Assembly (NCBI GenBank): GCA_902789795.1
Contig: CADAPM010000027.1
Span: 1-32,505 of the forward strand
Length of the DNA stretch: 32,505 nucleotides
Reading direction: 5' to 3'
Origin: an uncultured Eubacteriales bacterium
Lineage (GTDB): Bacteria; Bacillota; Clostridia; Christensenellales; Aristaeellaceae
Numbering within the stretch: position 1 is the stretch's first letter; every line of letters begins with the position of its first letter. The notes under the pieces are model-generated. The model ran no database searches and was not told the origin of the DNA. It saw only the letters and a list, made by a program, of their open reading frames with translations. A program made the translations under genes and the position numbers. Shown piece by piece: positions 25,952-32,505 of the stretch.

Positions 25952-26087
25952 AAAAAAGGGGCTGCTGCACAATTAGATGAGAGCCCTCATCCGACCCGCT
26001 GCGCGGGCCACCTTCCCCCTAAACGGGGGAAGGTGCTGAGCGAATGCGAAGCGGATGAGGGCTGTTCACGAGGTTGTGCAACAGCCC
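25952..26087. terminator. Terminator stem between convergent genes, interrupted by a repeat element
   Basis: GGGCTG-C-TGCACAA (25959-25972) pairs with TTGTGCA-A-CAGCCC (26074-26087) with one mismatch. On the minus strand TTTTTT follows, so it fits as terminator of the MFS gene; on the plus strand GTTTGT follows, a weaker signal for the aldo/keto reductase. The loop of about 100 bases is almost wholly occupied by repeat unit C. Confidence 0.7.
25982..26063 (+). repeat. Palindromic repeat unit C, inside a terminator loop
   Basis: An 82-bp unit flanked by the perfect 12-bp inverted ends AGCCCTCATCCG / CGGATGAGGGCT. The left part matches units A and B (CCCGC-TGCG-CGGG, CCACC, then CCTTCCCCC / GGGGGAAGG), while the right part (TGCTGAGCGAATGCGAAG) differs from them. 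Confidence 0.85.
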
Positions 26088-26107
26088 GTTTGTCATGTCC
26101 GAAAGGG

Positions 26108-27463
26108 TCAGTTCTCGCTGCCCTTGAGCTCCGTGATCCTGCCAAGGATCTGCTTTTCGTTGTAGAGGAAGAAGAGCAGCGCGCCGATCAGGCAGGTCAC
26201 CGTCGCGATGATGGCGGTGGCGCGGTAGCTGCCCTGGGTCTGGGACACGGTCACGGAGGTGAACACCACCATGGCCAGGGCCTGACCCATCTTAAAGGCA
26301 AAGGTGCGGGCGGCAAAGAACATGCCGCTGCGGTCCTCGCCGGTCTCCAGGCGGTTCAGCTCAGCCACGTCCGCCACGCAGGCCTGGGGCAGGATGCCCA
26401 GGATGGCCATGGGCACAGACGCGCACACGGCCACGATGAAGCCCCAGTGCAGGCCCTTGCCGCAGATGGAGGTGATCAGGAACACCAGCGAGTAGCTGAA
26501 GAAGCCGGTGATGATCAGCTTCTTCTTGCCCAGCTTGGGCGCGAGCTTGTTGACCACGGGATAGAGCAGCACGCTGATGAAGGTCATGGTGGCAGTCAGC
26601 ACGAAGGTCCAGGTGTCCTCGATCTCCATGAGCTTGGTCTCATAGAAGGCGAGGCCCGTCTGGAACAGGGTCAGGGCGAAGAAGTAGATAACGTCGCTGT
26701 ACACGAAGCGGCGGAACTGCTTGTTCTGGAAGGCCTTGAGCAGGGAGCTGAAGGCCGGGGTCTCGCTGGGCTTGCTGTCGATATAGTCCCGCTCCTTGAT
26801 GTAGTAGGAGGGGATCAGCATGGACAGGCAGGCGATGGCCGCCATGATCGCCACCGCCAGACGGATGGGCTGGGGCTGGCCGGCTTCCCCCAGCATGCCC
26901 GCCAGATTGGGCAGCATGAAGGAGAGGCTCTGACCGGCGATGAAGGTGAAGGAGATGTAGGTGGAAACGTTGATGCGGTGCTTCTGCGTGTCGCCCAGCT
27001 CGGCGATCAGCGCGTTGTAGGGCGTGCAGAAGATGGTCATGAACAGGTAGAAGACCATCAGCAGCACGAACAGCAGCACGTCGTTCAGCGCCACGTTCGC
27101 GGTCTGCGGCAGCACGAACAGGCCCACCGTCACCAGCGCGAAGGGGATCGCGATGGCGCGCATGAACGGGATGCGGCGGCCGCCCTTGAAGCGGCTGCGG
27201 TCCGACCAGCCGGCGATCAGCGGGTCCGTGATCGCGTCAAAGATGCGCCCCACCGCCAGCACCAGGCCGAACAGCGTCAGCCGGAAGATGATGGGGTTCT
27301 GGGTGATGCCGGAAGCAAAGATGCCCGTGTTCGGGTTCTGTGCGTCCGGGCTGCCGGTGTAGTAGTACACCATCCAGTTCGATACGATGCCCGACAGCAG
27401 GCTCCAGCCAAACTGTCCGATCGCGAATATCCACAGCAGCTTGTTGGTAATTGGCTTTTTCAA
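26108..27463 (-). CDS. MFS transporter, GPH (glycoside-pentoside-hexuronide:cation symporter) family
   Basis: A 451-residue symporter with 12 predicted membrane helices. The N-terminal stretch NKLLWIFAIGQFGWSLLSGI, then DAITDPLIAGWSDRSRFKGGRRIPFM, is the family signature (the D-P-x2-G...D+S+...G+R+P loop after helix 2). VGLFVLPQTAN and FCTPYNALIAELGD also fit. The start is TTG at 27461-27463, behind GGAGG with 8-base spacing. Upstream in-frame starts lack an RBS and the promoter at 27531 excludes the longest frame. A sugar, glycoside or hexuronide substrate is likely and would fit uxaC/uxuB or the ROK kinase in this window, but this is not proven. Confidence 0.88.
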   Translation of the reverse strand: MKKPITNKLLWIFAIGQFGWSLLSGIVSNWMVYYYTGSPDAQNPNTGIFASGITQNPIIFRLTLFGLVLAVGRIFDAITDPLIAGWSDRSRFKGGRRIPFMRAIAIPFALVTVGLFVLPQTANVALNDVLLFVLLMVFYLFMTIFCTPYNALIAELGDTQKHRINVSTYISFTFIAGQSLSFMLPNLAGMLGEAGQPQPIRLAVAIMAAIACLSMLIPSYYIKERDYIDSKPSETPAFSSLLKAFQNKQFRRFVYSDVIYFFALTLFQTGLAFYETKLMEIEDTWTFVLTATMTFISVLLYPVVNKLAPKLGKKKLIITGFFSYSLVFLITSICGKGLHWGFIVAVCASVPMAILGILPQACVADVAELNRLETGEDRSGMFFAARTFAFKMGQALAMVVFTSVTVSQTQGSYRATAIIATVTCLIGALLFFLYNEKQILGRITELKGSEN

Positions 27464-27530
27464 AGCAGCGCCCTCCGTTATTGTCCGTATTCCTTTGCCA
27501 ATATTTGTTATACATAACTGGCCGCGCATC

Positions 27531-27559
27531 ATCATAGCAGAATACGGATTGTTTGTCAA
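27531..27559 (-). promoter_or_regulatory. Promoter of the MFS gene
   Basis: On the minus strand a perfect TTGACA is followed by 17 bases and TATGAT, giving a leader of about 60 bases before the TTG start. Confidence 0.8.
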
Positions 27560-27588
27560 TTGAAGGATATAATAAGGTTTCAAGGCGT

Positions 27589-27610
27589 AAAAAAGGCCCC
27601 GGTGGGGGGC
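27589..27610 (-). terminator. Intrinsic terminator, likely of the ABC transporter operon
   Basis: On the minus strand GCCCC-N5-GGGGC is followed by C and TTTTTT. It lies about 275 bases beyond the ABC gene, so the operon would carry a long 3' region with the heptamer array and two palindromic elements. Confidence 0.6.
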
Positions 27611-27681
27611 GGTATGGTCAATTCGCATAACATAAAATACGGAATAGTACAAAAGCTTCGTTGATTCAATAAAGACAGCAC

Positions 27682-27708
27682 TGTAGGGGCGGGACACCCG
27701 GCCCTACA
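27682..27708. repeat. 27-bp palindromic element (TGTAGGGGCGGG type)
   Basis: TGTAGGG and CCCTACA arms, with inner CGGG-ACA-CCCG, form a near-perfect hairpin. It occurs once in this window. Short palindromes of this type are frequent between genes in gut bacteria, as far as I recall; there is no coding sign. Confidence 0.6.
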
Positions 27709-27737
27709 AGGCAGACGTTTGTTGAATGAACGAAATT

Positions 27738-27806
27738 TGTACGCTTACACCGTACATGCATAGGCAAACGCCCCCACCCCACGCCGTGCAGGCGGGGATG
27801 AGGGCG
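27738..27806. repeat. Small hairpin and degenerate palindromic element
   Basis: TGTACG-N7-CGTACA (27738-27756) is followed by an imperfect GC-rich palindrome (27769-27806) ending in GGGGATGAGGGCG. The GATGAGGGCG end matches unit B and most of unit C. It may be a decayed copy of the same repeat family. The intergenic stretch 27560-27884 otherwise shows no gene. Confidence 0.5.
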
Positions 27807-27813
27807 CACCTTC

Positions 27814-27887
27814 ATTCCTAATTCCTAATTTCTAATTCCTAATTCATAATTCTTAATTCATAATTCCGAATTCCGCATTCCGCATTA
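27814..27887 (-). repeat. Heptamer tandem array after the ABC transporter gene
   Basis: Read on the minus strand, the array starts at the TAA stop codon and gives about ten heptamers that drift from AATGCGG and AATTCGG through AATTATG and AATTAAG to AATTAGG. It has the same 7-base period and the same sense orientation relative to the gene as the array after gdhA. Confidence 0.8.
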
Positions 27888-29702
27888 CTCATCAATCGCT
27901 TTACTAAACTGCGTCTCATACAGCTCCTGGTAGGTGCCGCCGGCGTTGACCAGCTGCTTGTGGGTGCCGCGCTCCACGATCTGGCCGTCCCGCACCACCA
28001 GGATCTCGTCCGCCGCCAGGATAGTGGACAGCCGGTGCGCAATCAGGATGGAGGTGCGCTCCTCGATCAGCGGGTTGATGGCCGCCTGGATCGCCGCCTC
28101 GGAGATGGAATCCAGCGCAGAGGTGGCCTCGTCGAAGATCAGGAGGGCGGGATCCTTGAGCAGCGCCCGGGCGATGGAGATGCGCTGCTTTTCGCCGCCC
28201 GAGAGCTTGAGGCCCCTATTGCCGACCATGGTGTCCAGGCCGTCGGGCTGCTTCTGAATGAAGTCCAGGATGTTCGCCTTGCGGCAGGCCTCGATCATCT
28301 CCGCCTCGGTGGCCTCGGGCTTCGCGTACAGGAGGTTCTCCCGGATGCTGCCGTTGAAGAGATAGGTCTCCTGCGTCACCACACCGATCTCGTCCCGCAG
28401 GGAGTGCAGGGTCAGGTCCCGCACGTCGGTGCCGTCAAAGGTCACGCTGCCGGAGGACACGTCCCACAGCCGCGGGATCAGGTTCACGATGGTGCTCTTG
28501 CCGCTGCCGCTGGGACCCACGATGGCCACGCAGTCCCCGCTCTTCAGGGTGAAGCTGATGTCCTTGAGGATCTTCCGCTCGCCGTCGTAGGAGAAGTCCA
28601 CATGGTCGAAGGTCACTTCGCCCTTCGCGTTCTTCAGCTCCTTCGCGTCCGGCTTGTCGTCGATCTCGGCCTTCATGTCGTAATACTCAAAGATGCGCGT
28701 GAACATGGCCATGGAGCGGATCCAGTCCACCTGGATGTTGAGCAGGCTGTTGACCGGGCCGTACATGCGGCCCAGCAGGGCTACCAGCACTGTGATGTCG
28801 CCGACGGTCAGCGTGCTGTCGTAGCGCATGATCAGGATGCCGCCCACCAGGTACAATAGCATCGGCCCAATGGTGGTCAGCGTGTTCAGCAGCATGAAGA
28901 ACCAGCGCCCCGCCATCCGCTCCCGGATGTTCAGGCGGATCATGCGGCCGTTGGCGTCCTCGTAGCGCCGGTACTCCTTCTCCTCCTGGCCGAACAGCTT
29001 GACCAGCAGCTGGCCGCTGACGGAAAGGGTCTCGTTCAGGATGCCGTTGATCTCGTCGTTGCAGGCCTGGGCCTCCCCCGCCAGCTTCCAGCGGGTCTTG
29101 CCCGCCATGCGCGTGGGCAGCACGAACAGCGGCACCGCGGCGATGCCCACCAGCGCCAGGATCCAGCTCTTCTGGAACATGGCCACCACCGCCACCACCA
29201 GCGTGATGGCGTTGGACAGGATGCTGGTGAAGGTGTTGGTGATCACCGACTCGACCCCGGAGATATCGCTGGTCATGCGGGTGATGATGTCGCCCTGGTT
29301 CGCGGTAGTGAAGAAGCGCTGGGACATCTTCTGCAGGTGCCTGTACATCTGATTGCGCATGTCATAGGAGATGTGCTGCGCGATCCAGCTGTTCAGGTAG
29401 CTCTGCCCCACGTTGATCAGGTTGGAGCCGAAATTGAGGGCCAGCGTGATCAGGATCAGCCGGATCAGGGCCTCCATGTTCCGTCCGATCAGGCCCTCGT
29501 CGATGATGCGGCCCGTCAGGATCGACGGGAACAGGCTGCACACCGAGGAGACGATGATGCAGCCGAGCACCAGCGCCAGCTGACGCCAGTAGGGCTTCAG
29601 GTAGGACAGGATGCGCTTGATGAGCGCCGTTGTCACCTTCGGCGCGTTCTTTTTCTCTTCCTCCGTCAGGTAGCCGCGGCTCATCCCTCTCGGTCCCGGC
29701 AT
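27885..29702 (-). CDS. ABC-type exporter, fused membrane and ATPase domains
   Basis: A half-size exporter of 605 residues (homo- or heterodimer). The membrane domain has six predicted helices (about 36-330), with MSQRFFTTANQGDIITRMTSD as the first coupling region. The ATPase domain has Walker A GPSGSGKST (396-404), Q-loop TQETYLFNGSIREN, signature LSGGEKQR (500-507), Walker B LLIFDEATS (520-528) with catalytic Glu525, and H-loop IAHRLST (His556). All motifs are intact. The start is ATG at 29700-29702 with GGAGG 7 bases upstream. It is 19 bases after the phosphoesterase gene, in the same operon. Multidrug or lipid export is the usual role of this class; the substrate is unknown. Confidence 0.93.
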   Translation of the reverse strand: MPGPRGMSRGYLTEEEKKNAPKVTTALIKRILSYLKPYWRQLALVLGCIIVSSVCSLFPSILTGRIIDEGLIGRNMEALIRLILITLALNFGSNLINVGQSYLNSWIAQHISYDMRNQMYRHLQKMSQRFFTTANQGDIITRMTSDISGVESVITNTFTSILSNAITLVVAVVAMFQKSWILALVGIAAVPLFVLPTRMAGKTRWKLAGEAQACNDEINGILNETLSVSGQLLVKLFGQEEKEYRRYEDANGRMIRLNIRERMAGRWFFMLLNTLTTIGPMLLYLVGGILIMRYDSTLTVGDITVLVALLGRMYGPVNSLLNIQVDWIRSMAMFTRIFEYYDMKAEIDDKPDAKELKNAKGEVTFDHVDFSYDGERKILKDISFTLKSGDCVAIVGPSGSGKSTIVNLIPRLWDVSSGSVTFDGTDVRDLTLHSLRDEIGVVTQETYLFNGSIRENLLYAKPEATEAEMIEACRKANILDFIQKQPDGLDTMVGNRGLKLSGGEKQRISIARALLKDPALLIFDEATSALDSISEAAIQAAINPLIEERTSILIAHRLSTILAADEILVVRDGQIVERGTHKQLVNAGGTYQELYETQFSKAIDE

Positions 29703-29721
29703 GGTAGCACCTCCGCTATGT

Positions 29722-30312
29722 TCAGATCTCGATGGTGTAGCGCTCGTAGGCGTTGATGATCTCTGTCTCCCCATAGGTCATGCGCCGGGGGACGTCGCTG
29801 TCATAGTTCATGTGCACGTGCCCGTGGACGAAATATTTCGGCTTGTATTCGTCCATCAGCTTCAGAAAGCAGTCGAAGCCGCGGTGGGCGGGGTCCTGCC
29901 GGTCCCCGCAGCCGGTGGGGGCCGCGTGGGTCACGATCACGTCCACGCCGCCGCTCCTGCGCAGCTCCCGGGCGGCCTTGCGGATGCGCTTTTCCATCTG
30001 CTTTTCGGTGTACTGATAGGTGGTATCGTTGTAATACTTGCATCCGCCCAGGCCAAAGAAGCGCACGCCCCGGTACTCGAACACGTGGCCGTCGATGTTC
30101 TCGCAGCCCTCGGGCGGCTCCTTGACAAAGCCCTTGTCATGGTTGCCCGGGACATAGATCACCGGCTTGTTCACCATGGTCACCAGGAATTCGAGATACT
30201 CCCGCTTCAGGTCGCCGCAGGAGAGGATCAGGTCGACGCCCGCCGTCCGCTCGGGACGGTAGTAATCCCACAGGGCCGCGCTCTCCACGTCCGATACCAC
30301 CAGTATCTTCAT
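29722..30312 (-). CDS. Calcineurin-like metallophosphoesterase
   Basis: A 196-residue single-domain cytoplasmic enzyme with a two-metal centre: Asp8 in SDVE, Asp34 in CGD, Asn57 and His58 in GNHD, His129 in VTHAAP, and GHVH (164-167) near the end. The first motif is SDVE where most family members have DxH, so metal site 1 carries Glu10 in place of the usual His. The substrate is unknown; nucleotide or phosphodiester hydrolysis is typical. It sits 12 bases after the ParB-BMP fusion gene and 19 before the ABC exporter, so it shares their transcript. Confidence 0.88.
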   Translation of the reverse strand: MKILVVSDVESAALWDYYRPERTAGVDLILSCGDLKREYLEFLVTMVNKPVIYVPGNHDKGFVKEPPEGCENIDGHVFEYRGVRFFGLGGCKYYNDTTYQYTEKQMEKRIRKAARELRRSGGVDVIVTHAAPTGCGDRQDPAHRGFDCFLKLMDEYKPKYFVHGHVHMNYDSDVPRRMTYGETEIINAYERYTIEI

Positions 30313-30324
30313 ACACTCAGTCCT

Positions 30325-32256
30325 TTACGTCAAATCAGCTTTCTCCGCTTTCGGGATCGCCAGCAGGCGCGTGGTCTCCCGCGACATTTCCAGCACGTCG
30401 TCCGCCGTGGGCAGGATGCCACTCACGTTTTCCGCCAGCCAGTTCATCTGCATGATCTCGATGGGCGTCATCCACTGCTCGCCGTCCAGGCGCAGGACGC
30501 CCTGCTGGTCCTTGATGCGGCTCAGGAAGGGGTGGATGCTGCCGCTGACCATGCCGTTGCGCAGGATGCCCACCAGCTGCTGGGTGCCCTCCGGGGCGTC
30601 CTGATCCAGCTTCACATTGATGACGCCGCCGTTCATGCCCCACCAGTAGTTGACGGAGGGCGAGCCGTCCTCATGCTCCCAGCCGCCGTCCAGGATGCTG
30701 CGCACGATCTTCTGGTACATGCGGCCCCAGTTCCAGACCTCCCGGGCCAGAGACCGGAACTGGCCGTCCCTCAGCTCGAACAGGCCTGAGCCGTCCTTCA
30801 GCGCCTGCACCGTGCCGGGCTGGCTGGTGATCAGCCGCGCGCCCGCGTCGACGAGCTTCTGGCAGGGGTCGCCGGGCATGCAGGACCACTCGACCAGGAC
30901 CCTGGCGTCCGGGCAGGTGAGCCGTGCGCCCAGGGCGAAGGCGTTGATGGCCGCCGGCGTGCCCATGATCGGGTACTGAGCCACGCAGCCGATGGGCTCT
31001 CCGCGGCAGAGGGTGCCGGCGATGGCGCCCAGGATGAACTTGGCCTCATACACCCGGGCGTAATAGGTGCGGATGCCCTTGTAAGGTACCGAGAGGGCGC
31101 AGACCAGCACCTTCAACTGCGGGTACAGCGCCGCGATGCGCCGGGCAGGAGCCATCAGCAGAGGCGCGGTGACGAAGATGACCTGCGCGCCTTCCCGGAC
31201 GGCGGTCTCCATCACCTCGTCCGCGTTGTCCCGGGCGGCGATATAGCTCTTCACATGGATCTGGTTCTCGAAAGCCTCCTCCATCCGCTGGCGGCCCGCC
31301 TCGTGGACGCCCGCCCACTCGCTGGTCTCCGGCGAAGCGGTATAAATGAAGGCGATATGCAGCGCGTCGGGGCGGCTCAGGTCGTCCAGGAACTGGCGGA
31401 CGATGCTCTTGTCCACCACCTCGGGGGTCGTGGAGATGTGGGCCTCCGCGCCCTCCTGGGCGTCCTGCTTCAGGTCCTGCAGGATCGCGGAGATCATCTT
31501 CTGCAGCTTGGCGTCGTCGGCCTTCAGCAGCTCGTTCTCGCTGTAGACCTCCAGGCATTCCAGCATCACGTCGCTGGCGTTCCTGCCGTTCAGGCTCTGG
31601 AGCGCCCGCTGATCCACCACGCGGCTGACCTTGAGCCACAGGGAGTTGAGCAGGCTGCGATCGTCATGAGTCCAGACCTCGTCCCAGGTCTTGCCCAGCT
31701 TTTTCAGGAGCCGGTCGTACATGCCCGGCATGGAGAACTGGATCTGGTACAGCTCCGTTAGCTTATAGAACTTGGTGAACTCGTAATAGGCGCGGATCTT
31801 CGGGTCGTCCGACCATACCGGCAGGATGCGGGTCACATCCGCGGTGATCGAAGACGCGCCCACGCTTTTGAGGACCGAGACCCGCTTGTGGCCTTCGATC
31901 ACGTAGAAGCGGCCCATGAATTCCATGCACTTGATGGGATCCCGGATGCCGCCCTCGTCGAACTGGGAGGTGCAGAGGTTGATCCACTTCCCGGCGAATT
32001 CGGAATCGTCGGGCAGGATCGGCATATAATTGCCGGCAAAAGCGGCCTTGCGTCCGCTGGTCAGGGTACCCACCACCAGGAACAGGGGGATCTCCCGGAT
32101 GCCCAGCACCTGCTGGCCGGAGACCTGGGTCTCATTGACGATGTCGTCCAGCACCGGCAGATAGGGATTCCTGGACTGGGACACCTGGGTGTTATAATAC
32201 TTGATACCGGCCCTGAGGGCCGCGCGATACTGCAGCGCTGCGTCTGTGCGGGACAT
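30325..32256 (-). CDS. ParB-like N-terminal domain fused to BMP-type (PnrA-like) binding domain, no signal peptide
   Basis: A 643-residue protein in two parts. Residues about 45-145 look like a ParB/Srx-type domain: ...GRFYVIEGHKRVSVLKSVG, with GHKR (122-125) in the place of the ParB phosphate-binding motif. A helical middle region (150-290) follows. Residues about 298-620 resemble the basic-membrane-protein/PnrA periplasmic-binding fold that captures nucleosides: IAFIYTASPETSEWAGVHEAGRQ, then YYARVYEAKFILGAIAGTL and MNGGVINVKLDQDAPEG. There is no signal peptide or lipobox, so the binding fold appears cytoplasmic. The ATG at 32254-32256 has GGAGG at 9-base spacing. It is first in an operon with a phosphoesterase and an ABC exporter. 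A role as an intracellular ligand sensor is inferred. Confidence 0.75.
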   Translation of the reverse strand: MSRTDAALQYRAALRAGIKYYNTQVSQSRNPYLPVLDDIVNETQVSGQQVLGIREIPLFLVVGTLTSGRKAAFAGNYMPILPDDSEFAGKWINLCTSQFDEGGIRDPIKCMEFMGRFYVIEGHKRVSVLKSVGASSITADVTRILPVWSDDPKIRAYYEFTKFYKLTELYQIQFSMPGMYDRLLKKLGKTWDEVWTHDDRSLLNSLWLKVSRVVDQRALQSLNGRNASDVMLECLEVYSENELLKADDAKLQKMISAILQDLKQDAQEGAEAHISTTPEVVDKSIVRQFLDDLSRPDALHIAFIYTASPETSEWAGVHEAGRQRMEEAFENQIHVKSYIAARDNADEVMETAVREGAQVIFVTAPLLMAPARRIAALYPQLKVLVCALSVPYKGIRTYYARVYEAKFILGAIAGTLCRGEPIGCVAQYPIMGTPAAINAFALGARLTCPDARVLVEWSCMPGDPCQKLVDAGARLITSQPGTVQALKDGSGLFELRDGQFRSLAREVWNWGRMYQKIVRSILDGGWEHEDGSPSVNYWWGMNGGVINVKLDQDAPEGTQQLVGILRNGMVSGSIHPFLSRIKDQQGVLRLDGEQWMTPIEIMQMNWLAENVSGILPTADDVLEMSRETTRLLAIPKAEKADLT

Positions 32257-32281
32257 AGATAAACTCCTCCGAGAATTTCAG

Positions 32282-32311
32282 TGCGGTCAATGTGTTTTTG
32301 GTTTGACCGCA
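32282..32311. promoter_or_regulatory. Inverted repeat upstream of the ParB-BMP operon
   Basis: TGCGGTCAA and TTGACCGCA are perfect 9-bp arms with a 12-base spacer, 25-55 bases before the start codon. It may be an operator or an mRNA hairpin just before the RBS. I could not place a convincing -10/-35 pair for this operon. Confidence 0.55.
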
Positions 32312-32388
32312 TTTGTTCATTCGCCGTGAAAACGATTATTCCTTTCTCATATGGGGAAATCATGGAAATAATCTGTCTCCTGACAACG

Positions 32389-32417
32389 AAAAACCCCAGG
32401 CTCTTTCGAGTCTGGGG
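32389..32417 (-). terminator. Terminator of the rRNA operon
   Basis: On the minus strand CCCCAGACTC-GAAA-GAGCCTGGGG (10 bp, one mismatch) is followed by TTTTT. It lies directly downstream of the 5S rRNA. Confidence 0.85.
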
Positions 32418-32423
32418 AATGGA

Positions 32424-32505
32424 ATCCGGCGGCGACCTACTCTCCCGGGCCGTGTCCAGCCAAGTACCATCGGCGCTGAAGGGCTTAACTTCTGTGTTCG
32501 GAATG
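32424..32505 (-). rRNA. rrf: 5S ribosomal RNA, 3' part (cut by window edge)
   Basis: The minus strand reads CATTCCGAACACAGAAGTTA at the window edge, then GATGGTACT and GGGAGAGTAGG, then GCCGCCGG near the 3' end, the conserved 5S core and closing stem strand. The 5' third is outside the window. The 3' boundary is approximate. The 23S and 16S genes are expected beyond the right edge. Confidence 0.95.

Noticed and set aside
25931-27517. Plus-strand open frame of 528 codons opposite the MFS transporter
   Set aside because: It runs through repeat unit C and the antisense of a clear GPH transporter and has the low-complexity composition of a shadow frame.
27464-27697. Longer start for the MFS transporter
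   Set aside because: The upstream frame contains the promoter and terminator-like hairpin; the TTG at 27463 has a GGAGG and matches the family N-terminus.

Overview
The window is about 32.5 kb of GC-rich DNA. It looks like chromosome of a strict anaerobe in the Clostridia, probably a gut Oscillospirales- or Christensenellales-type lineage; that is inference and no marker in the window settles it. Supporting signs are a Re-type citrate synthase, an archaeal-like AspRS, the gene order infC-rpmI-rplT, BspA-type leucine-rich repeat proteins, GGAGG ribosome binding sites and repeated TTGNNN-17-TANAAT promoters. I see no phage, transposase, CRISPR array or tRNA gene.

Layout: (1) 1-1580: the start of an ABC exporter gene (minus), a frame-disrupted XRE/TPR regulator overlapping it, and a 5'-truncated tRNA-binding-domain fragment. 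(2) 1655-6866: an overlapping operon for Re-citrate synthase, a GntR/FCD regulator, aconitase and isocitrate dehydrogenase, i.e. the oxidative route from acetyl-CoA and oxaloacetate to 2-oxoglutarate. (3) 6874-10634: a uxuB-uxaC-mntP operon for glucuronate isomerisation and reduction plus Mn efflux. (4) 10652-12768: two minus-strand cytoplasmic LRR proteins. (5) 12758-17126: a minus-strand aspS-prmA-rsmE-mtaB translation/RNA-modification operon. (6) 17151-19349: a small secreted protein and infC-rpmI-rplT. infC has a leader with an attenuator-like hairpin and appears to start at AUC. (7) 19434-22076: a frameshifted exported FMN-binding-like protein and NADP-type glutamate dehydrogenase, which would use the 2-oxoglutarate from region 2. 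(8) 22078-27610: MATE exporter, ROK sugar kinase, aldo/keto reductase and a GPH-type MFS sugar transporter, separated by palindromic repeats. (9) 27885-32256: a minus-strand operon of a ParB-like/BMP fusion protein, a metallophosphoesterase and an ABC exporter. (10) 32389-32505: the 3' part of a 5S rRNA gene (minus) with its terminator.

The main metabolic theme is carbon and nitrogen entry to glutamate (Re-citrate synthase, aconitase, IDH, GDH) beside hexuronate and sugar use. Less ordinary items are the leaderless ParB-BMP fusion operon, the AUC start of infC, a palindromic repeat lying inside the loop of a terminator, heptamer arrays placed directly after stop codons in sense orientation, and three frame lesions in two genes, two of which look like single-base losses in homopolymers.
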